Shown: positions 1-9,054 of the stretch, in pieces
How positions within the stretch are numbered: the first letter of the stretch is position 1
Layout of the letters: the number at the start of each line of letters is the position of its first letter
From: Rickettsiales bacterium
GTDB lineage: Bacteria > Pseudomonadota > Alphaproteobacteria > Rickettsiales > JABIRX01
NCBI GenBank assembly: GCA_016778805.1
Contig: JADHOX010000003.1
Coordinates: forward strand, 1 to 56,127
Length of the DNA stretch: 56,127 nucleotides
Direction: 5' to 3'
Made by a program: the position numbers and the translations under genes
Notes under the pieces: generated by a model
Database searches by the model: none
Told to the model about the DNA's origin: nothing
Seen by the model: only the letters and a program-made list of their open reading frames with translations

Positions 1-93
1 GTATTTGTTTGCCATTAAACATGCATATTCAATAGCATTTTCAGCAGAAACTGGGTTATTAATACAAATTAAAATCTTAGAGCTTTTAACCAT
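1..93 (-). CDS. Universal-stress-protein-like, N-terminal part only
   Basis: The reading frame starts at an ATG at 93 (minus strand) and runs off the left edge; 31 residues are visible. They read as a beta strand (SSKILICINNP) followed by a helix (SAENAIEYACLMANK), the usual opening of UspA-fold nucleotide-binding proteins. The start lies two bases after the malic enzyme stop codon, so the two genes are almost certainly co-transcribed and possibly translationally coupled. With so little sequence the family is a guess from the strand-helix pattern; another Rossmann-like small protein is possible. Confidence 0.45.
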   Translation of the reverse strand, partial: MVKSSKILICINNPVSAENAIEYACLMANKY

Positions 94-95
94 AA

Positions 96-2384
96 TTATT
101 TTTTAGAGTGTAAACTTGCTGCAATAGCCGCAATATTTATTATCTCGCTTGTACTTGATCCAAGAGGAATAATTTGAACAGTTTTTTCTAATCCATCAAG
201 AACTGGTCCAATAACAGTTCCCTCGCCAAGAGAAGCATATAATTTTGATGATATTATTGCGGAATGAAGTCCTGGCATAATTAGTATATTTGCTGGTTTT
301 GTTAAGTTTGCAAATGGGTAAAGGTTAAGTAGTCTTTCATTAAGAGCGATATCAGGAGACATTTCACCATCATATTCGAAATCTACTTTTTTATGATCTA
401 GTATCTCCTTAGCTTCTTTGATTCTTTTTGATTCATGCCTAATTTGGTTACCGAAGTTAGAAAAAGATACAAAAGCCACTCTTGGAGTATGTCCAAGGTT
501 TTTAACAACTTCTGATAATTGGATTGCGACATCAGCCATTTCTTCTGATGATGATAGCTCTGTTATAGCTGTATCAGCAATAAAAACAGACCTGTCTTTA
601 TTACATATCATTGAGTAGCCAAATAATCTTTTGTTATCTTCAACTTTTATCACTTTTTCTACATCATCAAGAATATTTTTGTAGTTTCTTGTTGCTCCAG
701 TAATTGCGATATCACCAAGTCCATGTTCAATAGCGCATGAAGCAAAGATATTCCTATCATCTCTTACCATTCTTTCGCAATCTCTGTATAAGTAACCTTT
801 TCTTTGAAGTTTTTTATATAATGATTCAGCAAATTTTTCATTATATTTAGAATCAGAGATGTTAATGATTTCAATAGCATCTTTGCTAATGTTGTAATCA
901 CTTAGGCTGCTTTCTAGCTCAGATTGTCTGTCAGTTCTGGTTAGAATGATTGATTTTCCGTAGCATGAGTCTTGCCATTCTTTAGCTGCTCCTAAAACTT
1001 GAAGGTTTTCACCCTCAGCAAAAATAACGTTAGTTGGTTTGTTTCTAATTTTGCCATAAATTAGATTTAAATTATTTGCTGCAGGATTTAATTGGCTAGC
1101 TAATTTGTTTTTATATTCGTTTAAATTGCTGATATTCTTTCTTGCAACACCAGTTTTCATTGCAGCTTCTGCAACTTTGACAGGAATCGTATGAATTAAT
1201 CTAGGATCAAATGGTACTGGAATAATATAATCTGGGCCATATTTCATTTTTCTGCCAGAATAAGCATTAGATACTTCTTTTGGTACAGGTTCTCTTGCAA
1301 GTTCAGCTAGTGCTTGAGCTGCTGCAATTTTCATTTCCTCGTTAATACATTTAGCTTGAACATCTAGTGCTCCTCTAAAAATGTATGGGAAGCCCATTAC
1401 ATTGTTAATTTGATTTTGATAATCGGATCTTCCAGTTGCAATTATTGCATCAGGACATGCTTCTCTTGCTTCTTCAGGTAGTATTTCAGGGTCAGGATTT
1501 GCCATTGCAAAAATTATTGGTTTATCTGCCATAGATCTAACCATATCTTTGGTTACTGCACCTTTAACAGATAAACCAAGAAAAATATCTGCACCTTCTA
1601 ATGCTTCTTGAAGAGTTCTTTTGCCGGTGTCATTTGCGTGTTTTTCTTTCCATTCATTCATACCTTCTTTTCTACCTTTGTAGATAACGCCTCTTGTGTC
1701 ACATAAATAGCAGTTTTGATCTGGAACGCCCATAGATTTAATTAGCTCAAGACATGCAATTCCAGCTGATCCAGCACCATTAACTACAATTACTAAATCT
1801 TCTATTTTTCTATTTGTTAAATGTGCTGCATTGATAATACCTGCTGCTGTAATTACTGCTGTTCCATGTTGGTCGTCATGAAAAACTGGAATGTCGAGTA
1901 ATTCTTTTAATTTCTTTTCAATTATGAAGCACTCAGGAGCTTTGATATCTTCTAAATTAATACCGCCCCATGATGGAGCTAGGATTTTGACAGAGTTAAT
2001 AAATTCCTCACAATCTTCCGTATCAACTTCGATATCAACAGAGTCAATATCAGCAAATCTTTTGAAAAGTACTGATTTTCCTTCCATAACTGGCTTTGAT
2101 GCAAGTGCTCCAAGGTTACCAAGTCCTAAAACCGCTGTTCCATTACTAACGACTGCAACTAGATTTCCTTTTGAGGTGTATCTATATGCATCACTTGGGT
2201 TTTCTTTAATTCTTAAGCAAGGTATAGCAACTCCTGGAGAGTATGCTAAGGATAAATCTCTTTGGGTTGTTAATGGTTTTGAAGGTGTAATCGATATTTT
2301 ACCAGGTTTTCCTTGTTCGTGAAAATCTAATGCGTCTTTGTCTGTTAATTTTTTAAGATGAAGTTGAGCTTTGTTATCAGACAT
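96..2384 (-). CDS. maeB: NADP-dependent malic enzyme with C-terminal phosphotransacetylase-like domain
   Basis: Oxidative decarboxylation of malate to pyruvate, linking the TCA cycle to pyruvate and NADPH supply. At 762 residues it matches the long MaeB type. The malic N-domain carries SLAYSPGVAIPC (45-56), the catalytic region FHDDQHGTAV (168-177), and a Rossmann segment follows with VVNGAGSAGIAC. After about residue 430 a phosphate acetyltransferase-like domain follows (PTNVIFAEGEN onward, ending with PVLDGLEKTVQIIPLGSS). In MaeB proteins this tail is regulatory and usually not catalytic. The start ATG is the first in frame. The next gene downstream begins two bases after the stop. Confidence 0.96.
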   Translation of the reverse strand: MSDNKAQLHLKKLTDKDALDFHEQGKPGKISITPSKPLTTQRDLSLAYSPGVAIPCLRIKENPSDAYRYTSKGNLVAVVSNGTAVLGLGNLGALASKPVMEGKSVLFKRFADIDSVDIEVDTEDCEEFINSVKILAPSWGGINLEDIKAPECFIIEKKLKELLDIPVFHDDQHGTAVITAAGIINAAHLTNRKIEDLVIVVNGAGSAGIACLELIKSMGVPDQNCYLCDTRGVIYKGRKEGMNEWKEKHANDTGKRTLQEALEGADIFLGLSVKGAVTKDMVRSMADKPIIFAMANPDPEILPEEAREACPDAIIATGRSDYQNQINNVMGFPYIFRGALDVQAKCINEEMKIAAAQALAELAREPVPKEVSNAYSGRKMKYGPDYIIPVPFDPRLIHTIPVKVAEAAMKTGVARKNISNLNEYKNKLASQLNPAANNLNLIYGKIRNKPTNVIFAEGENLQVLGAAKEWQDSCYGKSIILTRTDRQSELESSLSDYNISKDAIEIINISDSKYNEKFAESLYKKLQRKGYLYRDCERMVRDDRNIFASCAIEHGLGDIAITGATRNYKNILDDVEKVIKVEDNKRLFGYSMICNKDRSVFIADTAITELSSSEEMADVAIQLSEVVKNLGHTPRVAFVSFSNFGNQIRHESKRIKEAKEILDHKKVDFEYDGEMSPDIALNERLLNLYPFANLTKPANILIMPGLHSAIISSKLYASLGEGTVIGPVLDGLEKTVQIIPLGSSTSEIINIAAIAASLHSKK

Positions 2385-2481
2385 ATTATTTTTATTTTTA
2401 GGTTGATATATGATGAGAGGTTATAGTTGTGATGAATCAACTAATCAATAAAAATATATATAAAATAAAATAGATTATCTA

Positions 2482-2625
2482 TTAAGACATCCAAACGTTT
2501 ACTTTTTTCTTAACTCCACAAGGTCCTTCTTCGGATGAAACACATGGGCTTTTTAGATCTTCGTTAGAATTTGAGCAGGAAAGAGTAAATAAAGATAACA
2601 ATAATATTGAAATAAATTTTTTCAT
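2482..2625 (-). CDS. Miniature lipoprotein, 47 residues
   Basis: A short minus-strand frame inside the space between maeB and rplM. It starts MKKFISILLLSLFTLSC, a textbook lipoprotein signal peptide with lipobox TLSC and Cys at 17. The mature part is only about 31 residues (acidic and cysteine-containing start, then KKKVNVWMS at the end). Both termini are well defined and the hydrophobic core is intact, which argues for a real gene. Function unknown; a small outer-membrane-anchored peptide is the structural expectation. It is oriented toward maeB, about 100 bases away, and could share its promoter region. Confidence 0.7.
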   Translation of the reverse strand: MKKFISILLLSLFTLSCSNSNEDLKSPCVSSEEGPCGVKKKVNVWMS

Positions 2626-2798
2626 TTTGGTTCAGTTTTTAATTCTATGTATTGCAACATATAATTTGTTTTAAAAATGTAAATTTAATTTATTTTTTTG
2701 TTAAAATTTTAAATAAATTATTAATTTTTTTACCTATGTAGATTTATCACTTGCAATTTGATTGATTAATAGTTAAAAACTTTCTTTCCTTTAAAAAT

Positions 2799-3260
2799 AT
2801 GAAAATGAAAACATTTAATTTATCACATCATGACATCAAGAAAGAATGGATTCTTATTGATGCTAAAGATTTAGTTGTTGGCAGATTAGCTTCTAGAATT
2901 GCGTTAAGATTAATTGGAAAACACAAGCCTACATATACTCCATTTCTTGATTGTGGAGATAACATAATTGTAATAAACGCAGAAAAAGTAAAGTTTACCG
3001 GAAAAAAACTTACTGATGAAAAATACTATTGGCATACTGGTTATATTGGTGGTATTAAAGAAATTACTCCAAAAAAATTATTAGATAAGAAACCTGAGGA
3101 TATACTCCGTAAAGCAGTAAAAAGAATGCTTGGTAACACTCCTCTAGGTAGAAAGAGACTAGGTAACTTATATGTTTATGCTGGTGAAAATCACCCTCAT
3201 GAAGGACAAAAGCCTACCAAGCTTGATGTTGCCTCTTTAAATAGAAAAAATCATATTTAG
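2799..3260 (+). CDS. rplM: 50S ribosomal protein L13
   Basis: Large-subunit ribosomal protein, early assembly protein on 23S rRNA. The family signature is clear: [17 protein letters not shown] near the N-terminus, then [28 protein letters not shown], and the late [12 protein letters not shown] segment. The length, about 150 residues, is normal. Two ATGs lie close together (2799 and 2805); the second gives MKTFNLSH, nearer to the usual family start, so the true start may be 2805. No good Shine-Dalgarno precedes either. It forms the conserved L13-S9 pair with rpsI nine bases downstream. Confidence 0.97.
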   Translation: MKMKTFNLSHHDIKKEWILIDAKDLVVGRLASRIALRLIGKHKPTYTPFLDCGDNIIVINAEKVKFTGKKLTDEKYYWHTGYIGGIKEITPKKLLDKKPEDILRKAVKRMLGNTPLGRKRLGNLYVYAGENHPHEGQKPTKLDVASLNRKNHI

Positions 3261-3269
3261 GATAAAATT

Positions 3270-3743
3270 ATGGATTTAAATCTTGAAATTGAAACAAAAG
3301 TTCAGCAATCAGAAGAAGTAGTTTCAAAGTTGAAAACTGCTAATGTAGATTCACTTGGTCGTTCTTACGGAACTGGTAAAAGAAAAACATCTATTGCAAG
3401 AGTTTGGATAAAAAAAGGTAAGGGTAAATTTGTTGTTAATGGACAAGAGATAAAAAAATATTTTCCTTTTGAGAAATATAGAGTTGTGATTAATCAGCCA
3501 TTTAAAGCAACTGATACTTTAAAAAAATATGACGTTCTTTGCACTGTTTCTGGTGGTGGGGTTTCTTCTCAAGCTGATGCTTTAGTACATGGTATAAGTA
3601 AAGCGCTTTCTGTTCATAATCCAGAAGCTTATCATTCAGTTCTTAGAGCTAATGGTTTTCTTACTCGTGATGACAGAATTGTTGAAAGAAAAAAATATGG
3701 TAGAAAAAAAGCAAGAAAACGCTTCCAATTCTCGAAGAGATGA
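3270..3743 (+). CDS. rpsI: 30S ribosomal protein S9
   Basis: Small-subunit ribosomal protein whose C-terminal tail reaches the P-site tRNA. Visible signatures are [19 protein letters not shown], the [19 protein letters not shown] core, and the basic end [16 protein letters not shown], with the invariant terminal Lys-Arg. The first 30 residues are an extension, as in many alphaproteobacterial S9 proteins. It follows rplM in the standard operon order and is followed about 40 bases later by a strong intrinsic terminator. Confidence 0.97.
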   Translation: MDLNLEIETKVQQSEEVVSKLKTANVDSLGRSYGTGKRKTSIARVWIKKGKGKFVVNGQEIKKYFPFEKYRVVINQPFKATDTLKKYDVLCTVSGGGVSSQADALVHGISKALSVHNPEAYHSVLRANGFLTRDDRIVERKKYGRKKARKRFQFSKR

Positions 3744-3779
3744 TGTATAATATTCATACCTTCTAAAAGTTCTTTCCCT

Positions 3780-3808
3780 AGCGGCTATTTTATAGCCGCT
3801 TTTTTTTT
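3780..3808 (+). terminator. Rho-independent terminator of rplM-rpsI
   Basis: Perfect 9-bp stem AGCGGCTAT / ATAGCCGCT with a three-base TTT loop, followed by eight T residues (3801-3808). The T tract lies only on the plus-strand side, so it serves rpsI rather than the convergent SDR gene, whose stop codon is at 3811. It is the clearest intrinsic terminator in the window. Confidence 0.93.
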
Positions 3809-3810
3809 GC

Positions 3811-4587
3811 CTAAATTTCTTCAGATAAATTGTCTTTTGCAGGAGTCTTGTCGTAAATTATCTGCTTAATAATGCTTGGGAAAAGGTTAAAAATTCTTGT
3901 TATATAGTAAATTCTTTTTGGGAAAATTATTTTGGTTTTGTTTTTACTTAAATCCTTAATAATTTTTTTTGCAGCTTTTTCTACATCCATTAATAAAGGC
4001 ATTTTAAACTTATTTGCATCAGTCATTGGAGTTTTGATAAATCCAGGATATATAACTGATAATTTAACTTTTGATTTCTTTAAATCTTCTCTAAGAGCAA
4101 GACCAAGAAAGCTAACGCATTGTTTAGAAGATGAGTATGCTGGAGCTGATGGAATTGGCGTAAAAGCTGACATTGAGCTCATTATCGCTATATGTCCAGT
4201 CTCTCTTTGACGCATCTTATCAATTAAAGGGTAGATGCAATTTATAACGCCATAAATGTTAATGTCGTAAATTTCTTTTAATTGTGCTAGGTTTTCTCCT
4301 TTGGTTCCAGTTCCAGCAGATATACCGGCATTAGCAATAATTAAGTCAACGGGAAAGTTATTATCAAAACTATTTATATATTTATTGGTATCTTGAAAGT
4401 TTTTAACATCAGCTTTTGCAAGAATTATATTACAGTTTTTGTGACATTGTTGTTTTGTAATTTTTAGATTGTTGATATTTCTGCCAATTAATAAAAGATT
4501 GTGACAATTTTGTGAATATTCGATTGCCAAAGCTTTGCCTATGCCAGAAGATGCTCCGGTAATGATGATGTTTTTATAATGATTCAT
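3811..4587 (-). CDS. Short-chain dehydrogenase/reductase
   Basis: Classical SDR of 258 residues, an NAD(P)-dependent oxidoreductase with unknown substrate. The cofactor glycine motif TGASSGIGKALA is at about 10-21, the NAG motif at IANAGIS, catalytic Ser in IMSSMSAF, and the YxxxK pair in YSSSKQC. The C-terminal extension (RIYYITRIFNLFPSIIKQIIYDK) is hydrophobic and basic, typical of SDRs close to a membrane. It converges on rpsI and diverges from gmk. No pathway partner is nearby. Confidence 0.9.
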   Translation of the reverse strand: MNHYKNIIITGASSGIGKALAIEYSQNCHNLLLIGRNINNLKITKQQCHKNCNIILAKADVKNFQDTNKYINSFDNNFPVDLIIANAGISAGTGTKGENLAQLKEIYDINIYGVINCIYPLIDKMRQRETGHIAIMSSMSAFTPIPSAPAYSSSKQCVSFLGLALREDLKKSKVKLSVIYPGFIKTPMTDANKFKMPLLMDVEKAAKKIIKDLSKNKTKIIFPKRIYYITRIFNLFPSIIKQIIYDKTPAKDNLSEEI

Positions 4588-4663
4588 AAGGTTTTCTTTT
4601 AAAATTTAATGATTATATATCTAAATCATTTTTATGTCATTAACTTATCAAAAGGTGGTTTAA

Positions 4664-5278
4664 GTGGGTTCAGCAAGGTTGATTATAATTTCATCTCCCT
4701 CAGGTGCAGGTAAGACAACAATTTCAAGGGCATTGGTTAGAAGTTCAGATCGATATCGTTTGTCAATTTCTGCTACAACTAGGCCAAAAAGAGCCAATGA
4801 GACCGAAGCTGTTGATTATTTTTTTAAAACTAATCAGCAATTTGAATATATGGTAAAAGCTAATGAGTTTTTAGAATATGCTACTGTGTTTGGAAATTCT
4901 TACGGCACGCCCAAGGATTATATTTCCCAACAATTAGTTAAAGATATTAATGTTGTTCTAGATATTGATTGGCAAGGTGCCAATGCTATAAGAAGTAAAG
5001 ATGATTATAAATCACTTTCGATATACATTCTGCCTCCATCTATGGCAGCGCTAAGAAAAAGGCTTGAGTCTAGAGCAATGGATAGTGATGATGTGATTGC
5101 TTCAAGAATGCTAAAAGCAAAGTCAGAAATTCAGCATTATCATGAATATGATCATGTAGTTATCAATGATAATTTTGAACAAACATTAATGCATATTATC
5201 AGTGTGGTTGAAGGTAGATCAGAAATAGTTCCGCCAAAGCATTATGATAAGTTTGTTCAAGAATTACTAAGTTCATAA
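4664..5278 (+). CDS. gmk: Guanylate kinase
   Basis: Phosphorylates GMP to GDP using ATP. It has the P-loop SSPSGAGKTT (9-18), the GMP-binding segment SISATTRPKRANE with DYFF, and the LDIDWQGA motif. Length 204 is normal. The start is GTG at 4664, supported by a good Shine-Dalgarno (AAGGTGG) about eight bases upstream; no in-frame ATG is near. It stands alone, divergent from the SDR gene. Confidence 0.96.
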   Translation: MGSARLIIISSPSGAGKTTISRALVRSSDRYRLSISATTRPKRANETEAVDYFFKTNQQFEYMVKANEFLEYATVFGNSYGTPKDYISQQLVKDINVVLDIDWQGANAIRSKDDYKSLSIYILPPSMAALRKRLESRAMDSDDVIASRMLKAKSEIQHYHEYDHVVINDNFEQTLMHIISVVEGRSEIVPPKHYDKFVQELLSS

Positions 5279-5306
5279 TATTCTTTTTTGTTAAGAAATT
5301 AATCAC

Positions 5307-5334
5307 TTGGCATTTTAATGATAGTCTTTATAAT
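5307..5334 (+). promoter_or_regulatory. Probable sigma-70 promoter of typA
   Basis: A TTGGCA -35 hexamer (5307-5312) and a perfect TATAAT -10 (5329-5334) separated by 16 bases, about 40 bases before the typA ATG. Five of six -35 bases match consensus. It lies just after the gmk stop, so typA appears to be transcribed independently. Confidence 0.65.
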
Positions 5335-5376
5335 TAATGCGCTTTTAAGGGCCTTCAACAATACAAAATTAATAAA

Positions 5377-7191
5377 ATGTTCAAAGAATTAAGAAATATC
5401 GCAATTATTGCTCACGTAGATCATGGAAAAACAACTTTGATTGACTCTATATTTAAACAAAATGGAACTTTTAGAGAGAACCAAGAGTTTCAGGAAAGAG
5501 TAATGGATAGTAATGAATTAGAGAAGGAAAGGGGAATTACCATTCTTGCTAAATGCACTGCGGTTATTCGAGGTGATGTTAAAATTAATATTGTTGATAC
5601 TCCTGGACATGCTGATTTTGGCGGTGAGGTAGAGAGAATTTTATCTATGGTTGATGGTGTATTATTACTAGTTGATAGTAGTGAAGGGCCAATGCCTCAA
5701 ACGAAATTTGTACTAGGTAAAGCCTTAAAATTAGGTCTTAAGCCTATGGTTATTATTAATAAGGCTGATAAACCTGATGCAAGATGTGATGAAGTTCTTG
5801 ATGAAATCTTTGATTTATTTGTTGCTCTTGATGCAGATAGTGATCAATTAGAATTTCCATATTTATATGCTTCAGGAAAAAATGGTTGGTGTGTGGAAGA
5901 CTTAGATCAAGAAAAAGTTAATCTTGATCCTTTGCTAGAAAAAATAATTGAACATTTTCCTAAGCCTAATGTTAATCATGACGGTCCATTTAAAATGCTG
6001 ACAACATTGTTAGATTCTGACCCTTATTTGGGACGAATGCTGACTGGAAGAATTGAGTCTGGTGTTGCTAAGATGAATCAAAATGTTAAATCATTGAATC
6101 TGTCAGGTGAAGAGATGGAGAAAGCAAGGTTAACTAAACTCTTATCATTTTCAGGAATTACCAGAGTCCCTGTTGAAGAAGCTATGGCTGGTGATATTAT
6201 ATCAATTGCAGGAATGGCTAAAACTAATGTTGCTGATACAATTTGTGATGTTTCTGAATCTGAACCAATTAAAGCTCTTGAAATAGATCCGCCAACAATG
6301 TCTATTAATATTGCGGTAAATGATTCACCACTTGCTGGTCTGGAAGGTTCAAAAGTGACCTCAACCATGATTAGAGAAAGATTGATGCAAGAGGCAGAGG
6401 TAAATGTTGCGATAAGGATAGAAGAATCAAGTGACAAGGATGCGTTTTTAGTTTCAGGACGAGGAGAGTTGCAATTAGGAGTTCTGATTGAGTCGATGCG
6501 TCGTGAAGGTTTCGAGCTATCAGTATCAAGGCCTAGAGTTATTCTACAAAAAGATGAATCAGGTAATGTCACAGAACCAGTTGAAGAAGCTATTATTGAT
6601 GTTGATGATGAGCATAGTGGCGCTATCGTTGATTTGCTTAATATGCGTAAAGGACAAATGATTGATATGAAGCCGATGGGTACTGGAAGAACTAGAATTA
6701 TTTATCATATTGCTTCAAGAGGTTTAATAGGTTTTCAAGGTGAGTTTTTAGGCCTAACAAGGGGTACCGGTATCTTTAATAGAGTATTCCATGAATATCA
6801 GGATTATAAAGGTGAGTTACCAAGTCGTAAAGCAGGTGTATTAATATCTAATGGACAAGGTGATGCAGTTACTTATGCTATTAATAATCTTCAGGATCGT
6901 GGTATAATGTTTATCGAATCTGGTGATAAGGTTTATGAAGGTATGATAATTGGTGAACATAATCGTGAAAATGATTTAGAAGTTAATATTTTAAAAGCTA
7001 AGCAGCTAACAAATTTTAGAGCTTCTGGTAAAGATGATGGCATTAAATTAACTCCACCTAAAAAAATGAGTTTAGAACAGTTAATGTCTTATATTAATGA
7101 TGATGAGCTTCTTGAAGTTACGCCAAATTCATTAAGACTTCGTAAGAAATTATTATGTCCTCATGAACGAAAGAAAGCTGGAAGATCATAA
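5377..7191 (+). CDS. typA: Ribosome-associated GTPase TypA/BipA
   Basis: Translational GTPase of the EF-G superfamily, involved in ribosome assembly and stress adaptation. All GTP-binding motifs are present: [10 protein letters not shown] (12-21), ERGITI in switch [13 protein letters not shown], and NKADKPDAR. The EF-G-like domain and the BipA-specific C-terminal domain follow ([12 protein letters not shown], then [18 protein letters not shown]). Length 604 is standard. It has its own probable promoter upstream. Confidence 0.97.
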   Translation: MFKELRNIAIIAHVDHGKTTLIDSIFKQNGTFRENQEFQERVMDSNELEKERGITILAKCTAVIRGDVKINIVDTPGHADFGGEVERILSMVDGVLLLVDSSEGPMPQTKFVLGKALKLGLKPMVIINKADKPDARCDEVLDEIFDLFVALDADSDQLEFPYLYASGKNGWCVEDLDQEKVNLDPLLEKIIEHFPKPNVNHDGPFKMLTTLLDSDPYLGRMLTGRIESGVAKMNQNVKSLNLSGEEMEKARLTKLLSFSGITRVPVEEAMAGDIISIAGMAKTNVADTICDVSESEPIKALEIDPPTMSINIAVNDSPLAGLEGSKVTSTMIRERLMQEAEVNVAIRIEESSDKDAFLVSGRGELQLGVLIESMRREGFELSVSRPRVILQKDESGNVTEPVEEAIIDVDDEHSGAIVDLLNMRKGQMIDMKPMGTGRTRIIYHIASRGLIGFQGEFLGLTRGTGIFNRVFHEYQDYKGELPSRKAGVLISNGQGDAVTYAINNLQDRGIMFIESGDKVYEGMIIGEHNRENDLEVNILKAKQLTNFRASGKDDGIKLTPPKKMSLEQLMSYINDDELLEVTPNSLRLRKKLLCPHERKKAGRS

Positions 7192-7266
7192 TAATTTAAG
7201 AGATTTTTCTTTTCAAAATTTTTATCTAGATTATAGCTTAAAATTTAATCAATTAATGAGGTTATT

Positions 7267-7350
7267 ATGACTATTAAAACTACATTAACAATTGCTGCAT
7301 GTTCAATTTTAACTTCTTGCTTAGATATTCCTTTTATTCCTGGAATATAA
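7267..7350 (+). CDS. Ultra-small lipoprotein, 27 residues
   Basis: ATG at 7267 opens a 27-codon frame, MTIKTTLTIAACSILTSC followed by LDIPFIPGI. The lipobox LTSC puts the modified Cys at 18, leaving a mature lipopeptide of ten residues. A GAGG Shine-Dalgarno lies about eight bases upstream, which supports translation. It sits between typA and nadD on the same strand. Function is unknown. The size makes it easy to miss, but signal peptide, lipobox and ribosome binding site all agree. Confidence 0.6.
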   Translation: MTIKTTLTIAACSILTSCLDIPFIPGI

Positions 7351-7379
7351 TAAGTGGGTTTTATTCTTAAAATTGTTTC

Positions 7380-7934
7380 ATGAGAATAGGGTTATTAGGT
7401 GGGTCGTTTAACCCACCTCATTCTGGTCATCTAAACCTGTCATTACAAATAAGAAAAAAATATAATTTAAATAGGATAATTTGGGTTGTAACTCCCCAAA
7501 ACCCTCTTAAAAATCCAAATATTTATAAACCATTTAAGCAAAGATTTCAATTAGCCCAAGAACTCACTGATCAATATAGATTTATTGAAGTTTCTGATAT
7601 CGATCAAAAATTAAATAATTATAAAACTATAAATACAGTTCGATATTTTAATAAAAAATTTACCAATGATGATCTTTTTTGGATAATGGGAGCAGATAGC
7701 ATGATAGATTTTCATAAATGGGATTTTTTTAAAGAGATTTTTAAAGAAATAAATATTATAATAGGAGATAGAGAAGATTATATTCACCAAGCAATGCGTT
7801 CTAAAACAGCTTTGTTTTTTAATGAAAGCTTTCGAGAATATGATGAAAATATTAAATTTAATGATCAAAAGTTTTGGTTTTTTGAAACAATTAAAAAGGA
7901 TCATAATTCATCAACAAAACTAAGGAAATGTTAG
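7380..7934 (+). CDS. nadD: Nicotinate-nucleotide adenylyltransferase
   Basis: Converts nicotinate mononucleotide and ATP to deamido-NAD in NAD synthesis. The N-terminus GLLGGSFNPPHSGH is the adenylyltransferase signature with the HxGH-type histidines at 14 and 17; IMGADSM and the late SSTKLR motif (the ISSTxxR equivalent) complete the active site. At 184 residues it is slightly short. It overlaps the next gene by seven bases. Start at ATG 7380; upstream frames are closed. Confidence 0.93.
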   Translation: MRIGLLGGSFNPPHSGHLNLSLQIRKKYNLNRIIWVVTPQNPLKNPNIYKPFKQRFQLAQELTDQYRFIEVSDIDQKLNNYKTINTVRYFNKKFTNDDLFWIMGADSMIDFHKWDFFKEIFKEINIIIGDREDYIHQAMRSKTALFFNESFREYDENIKFNDQKFWFFETIKKDHNSSTKLRKC

Positions 7935-8620
7935 TAATGATTTCAGAATATATATATGATTTATTAGCTTTATTTTGGCTAATTATCTTATGGTTTGGTT
8001 ATAGTGTTTTTGCTGATTATAAATCAAATAAGTCGCAAAATAATATTTATCAAATAATGCATCAATATAGATTGCAATGGATGCAAGATTGTATTGCTCG
8101 CGAAGATAAAGTTGTTGATATAAACGCTATCGCTTGTTTTGTAAGAACGGGTGCTTTTTTTGCTTCTACATCAATCTTAATAATTGCTTTCTTATTGCCG
8201 TTATTTTCATTATCTGATCAGGCAATTGCAATTTTGGAAAATATTCCTTTTGCCTTTATGAGTAATAATTTTTGGGAGGTTAAAACGTCAGTGTTATTAA
8301 TAATCTTTATTTATGCTTTTTTTAAGTATACTTGGTCAATTAGACAATATAATTATGCTTTAGCGATTGTTTTATCAACGCCGTTAAGTTCTAAAAATAA
8401 AAAGTCTTCAAAACAATACGCTGAAAGAAATGCGAAGATTCTATCGAATGCAGCAAGGCATTTTAGTATGGGTATAAGAGCTTATTATTTAGGTTTGGTA
8501 ACTTTATCATGGTTTTTAAGCCCTATTATTTTTATGTTATTAACTTCTGCTGTGATATTAATAATTTATCGACGAGAATTTCGTTCAAGAGCACTTTCGA
8601 TCATGATTCCTGCTAATTAA
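7928..8620 (+). CDS. DUF599 family integral membrane protein
   Basis: A 230-residue membrane protein with about four hydrophobic helices (about 10-30, 70-90, 110-130, 185-215). It has the features of the proteobacterial DUF599 family: an aromatic first helix followed by FADY, the soluble MHQYRLQWMQDCIARED segment, and RTGAFFASTSI. The function of the family is not known. The gene overlaps both neighbours (nadD and the cupin lipoprotein), implying a translationally coupled operon. ATG 7937 is an alternative start. Confidence 0.85.
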   Translation: MLVMISEYIYDLLALFWLIILWFGYSVFADYKSNKSQNNIYQIMHQYRLQWMQDCIAREDKVVDINAIACFVRTGAFFASTSILIIAFLLPLFSLSDQAIAILENIPFAFMSNNFWEVKTSVLLIIFIYAFFKYTWSIRQYNYALAIVLSTPLSSKNKKSSKQYAERNAKILSNAARHFSMGIRAYYLGLVTLSWFLSPIIFMLLTSAVILIIYRREFRSRALSIMIPAN

Positions 8621-9051
8621 TGTTTAAATATAAGGTAATTATTTTGGCATTTGCTTTGTTAGTTTCGTGCAGCAAAAATCCGCCAATAATGATAACGAAA
8701 TTAAAGCAATCATCTCAAAGTTGGGATGGCTCAAAATTCAGTTATCCAGATAAAAATGAGGAAATAACAGCAATAAAAATATTTTTAGCACCAAATGCTA
8801 AATTACCTTATCATTGTCATCCTTTTCCAACCATTGGGTTCGTATTATCTGGTGAAGTTGAAGTAGAGAAAACTAATGGTGAAAAACACTTGTTTCGCAA
8901 AGGGGATGTTGTTTATGAGTTGGTAAATCAATGGCACAGAGGTCGCAATCCTTCTAAGATAAAAAACACAGAAATTATTGCTTTTTATATTGGACAAACA
9001 AAGTCAAAGAATACAATTTTATTTGATAAAAATAATAGTCAGTGTCATTAA
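8620..9051 (+). CDS. Cupin-domain lipoprotein
   Basis: A 143-residue secreted protein. The signal peptide MFKYKVIILAFALLVSC ends in a lipobox with Cys at 17. A single cupin barrel follows: PYHCHPFPTIGFVLSGEVEV matches the first cupin motif (two His and a Glu), and GDVVYELVNQWHRGRN the second with its His. A metal-binding periplasmic or outer-membrane cupin is expected; the substrate is unknown. The start overlaps the DUF599 stop by one base (TAATG). Confidence 0.85.
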   Translation: MFKYKVIILAFALLVSCSKNPPIMITKLKQSSQSWDGSKFSYPDKNEEITAIKIFLAPNAKLPYHCHPFPTIGFVLSGEVEVEKTNGEKHLFRKGDVVYELVNQWHRGRNPSKIKNTEIIAFYIGQTKSKNTILFDKNNSQCH

Positions 9052-9054
9052 AAA

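Noticed and set aside
1891..2322. Plus-strand open frame of 143 codons inside maeB
   Set aside because: It lies opposite a clear malic enzyme and its translation has no domain; it is a shadow frame.
6078..6572. Minus-strand frame of 164 codons inside typA
   Set aside because: Fully covered by a conserved GTPase; the Ser/Ile-rich translation is typical of an antisense shadow.
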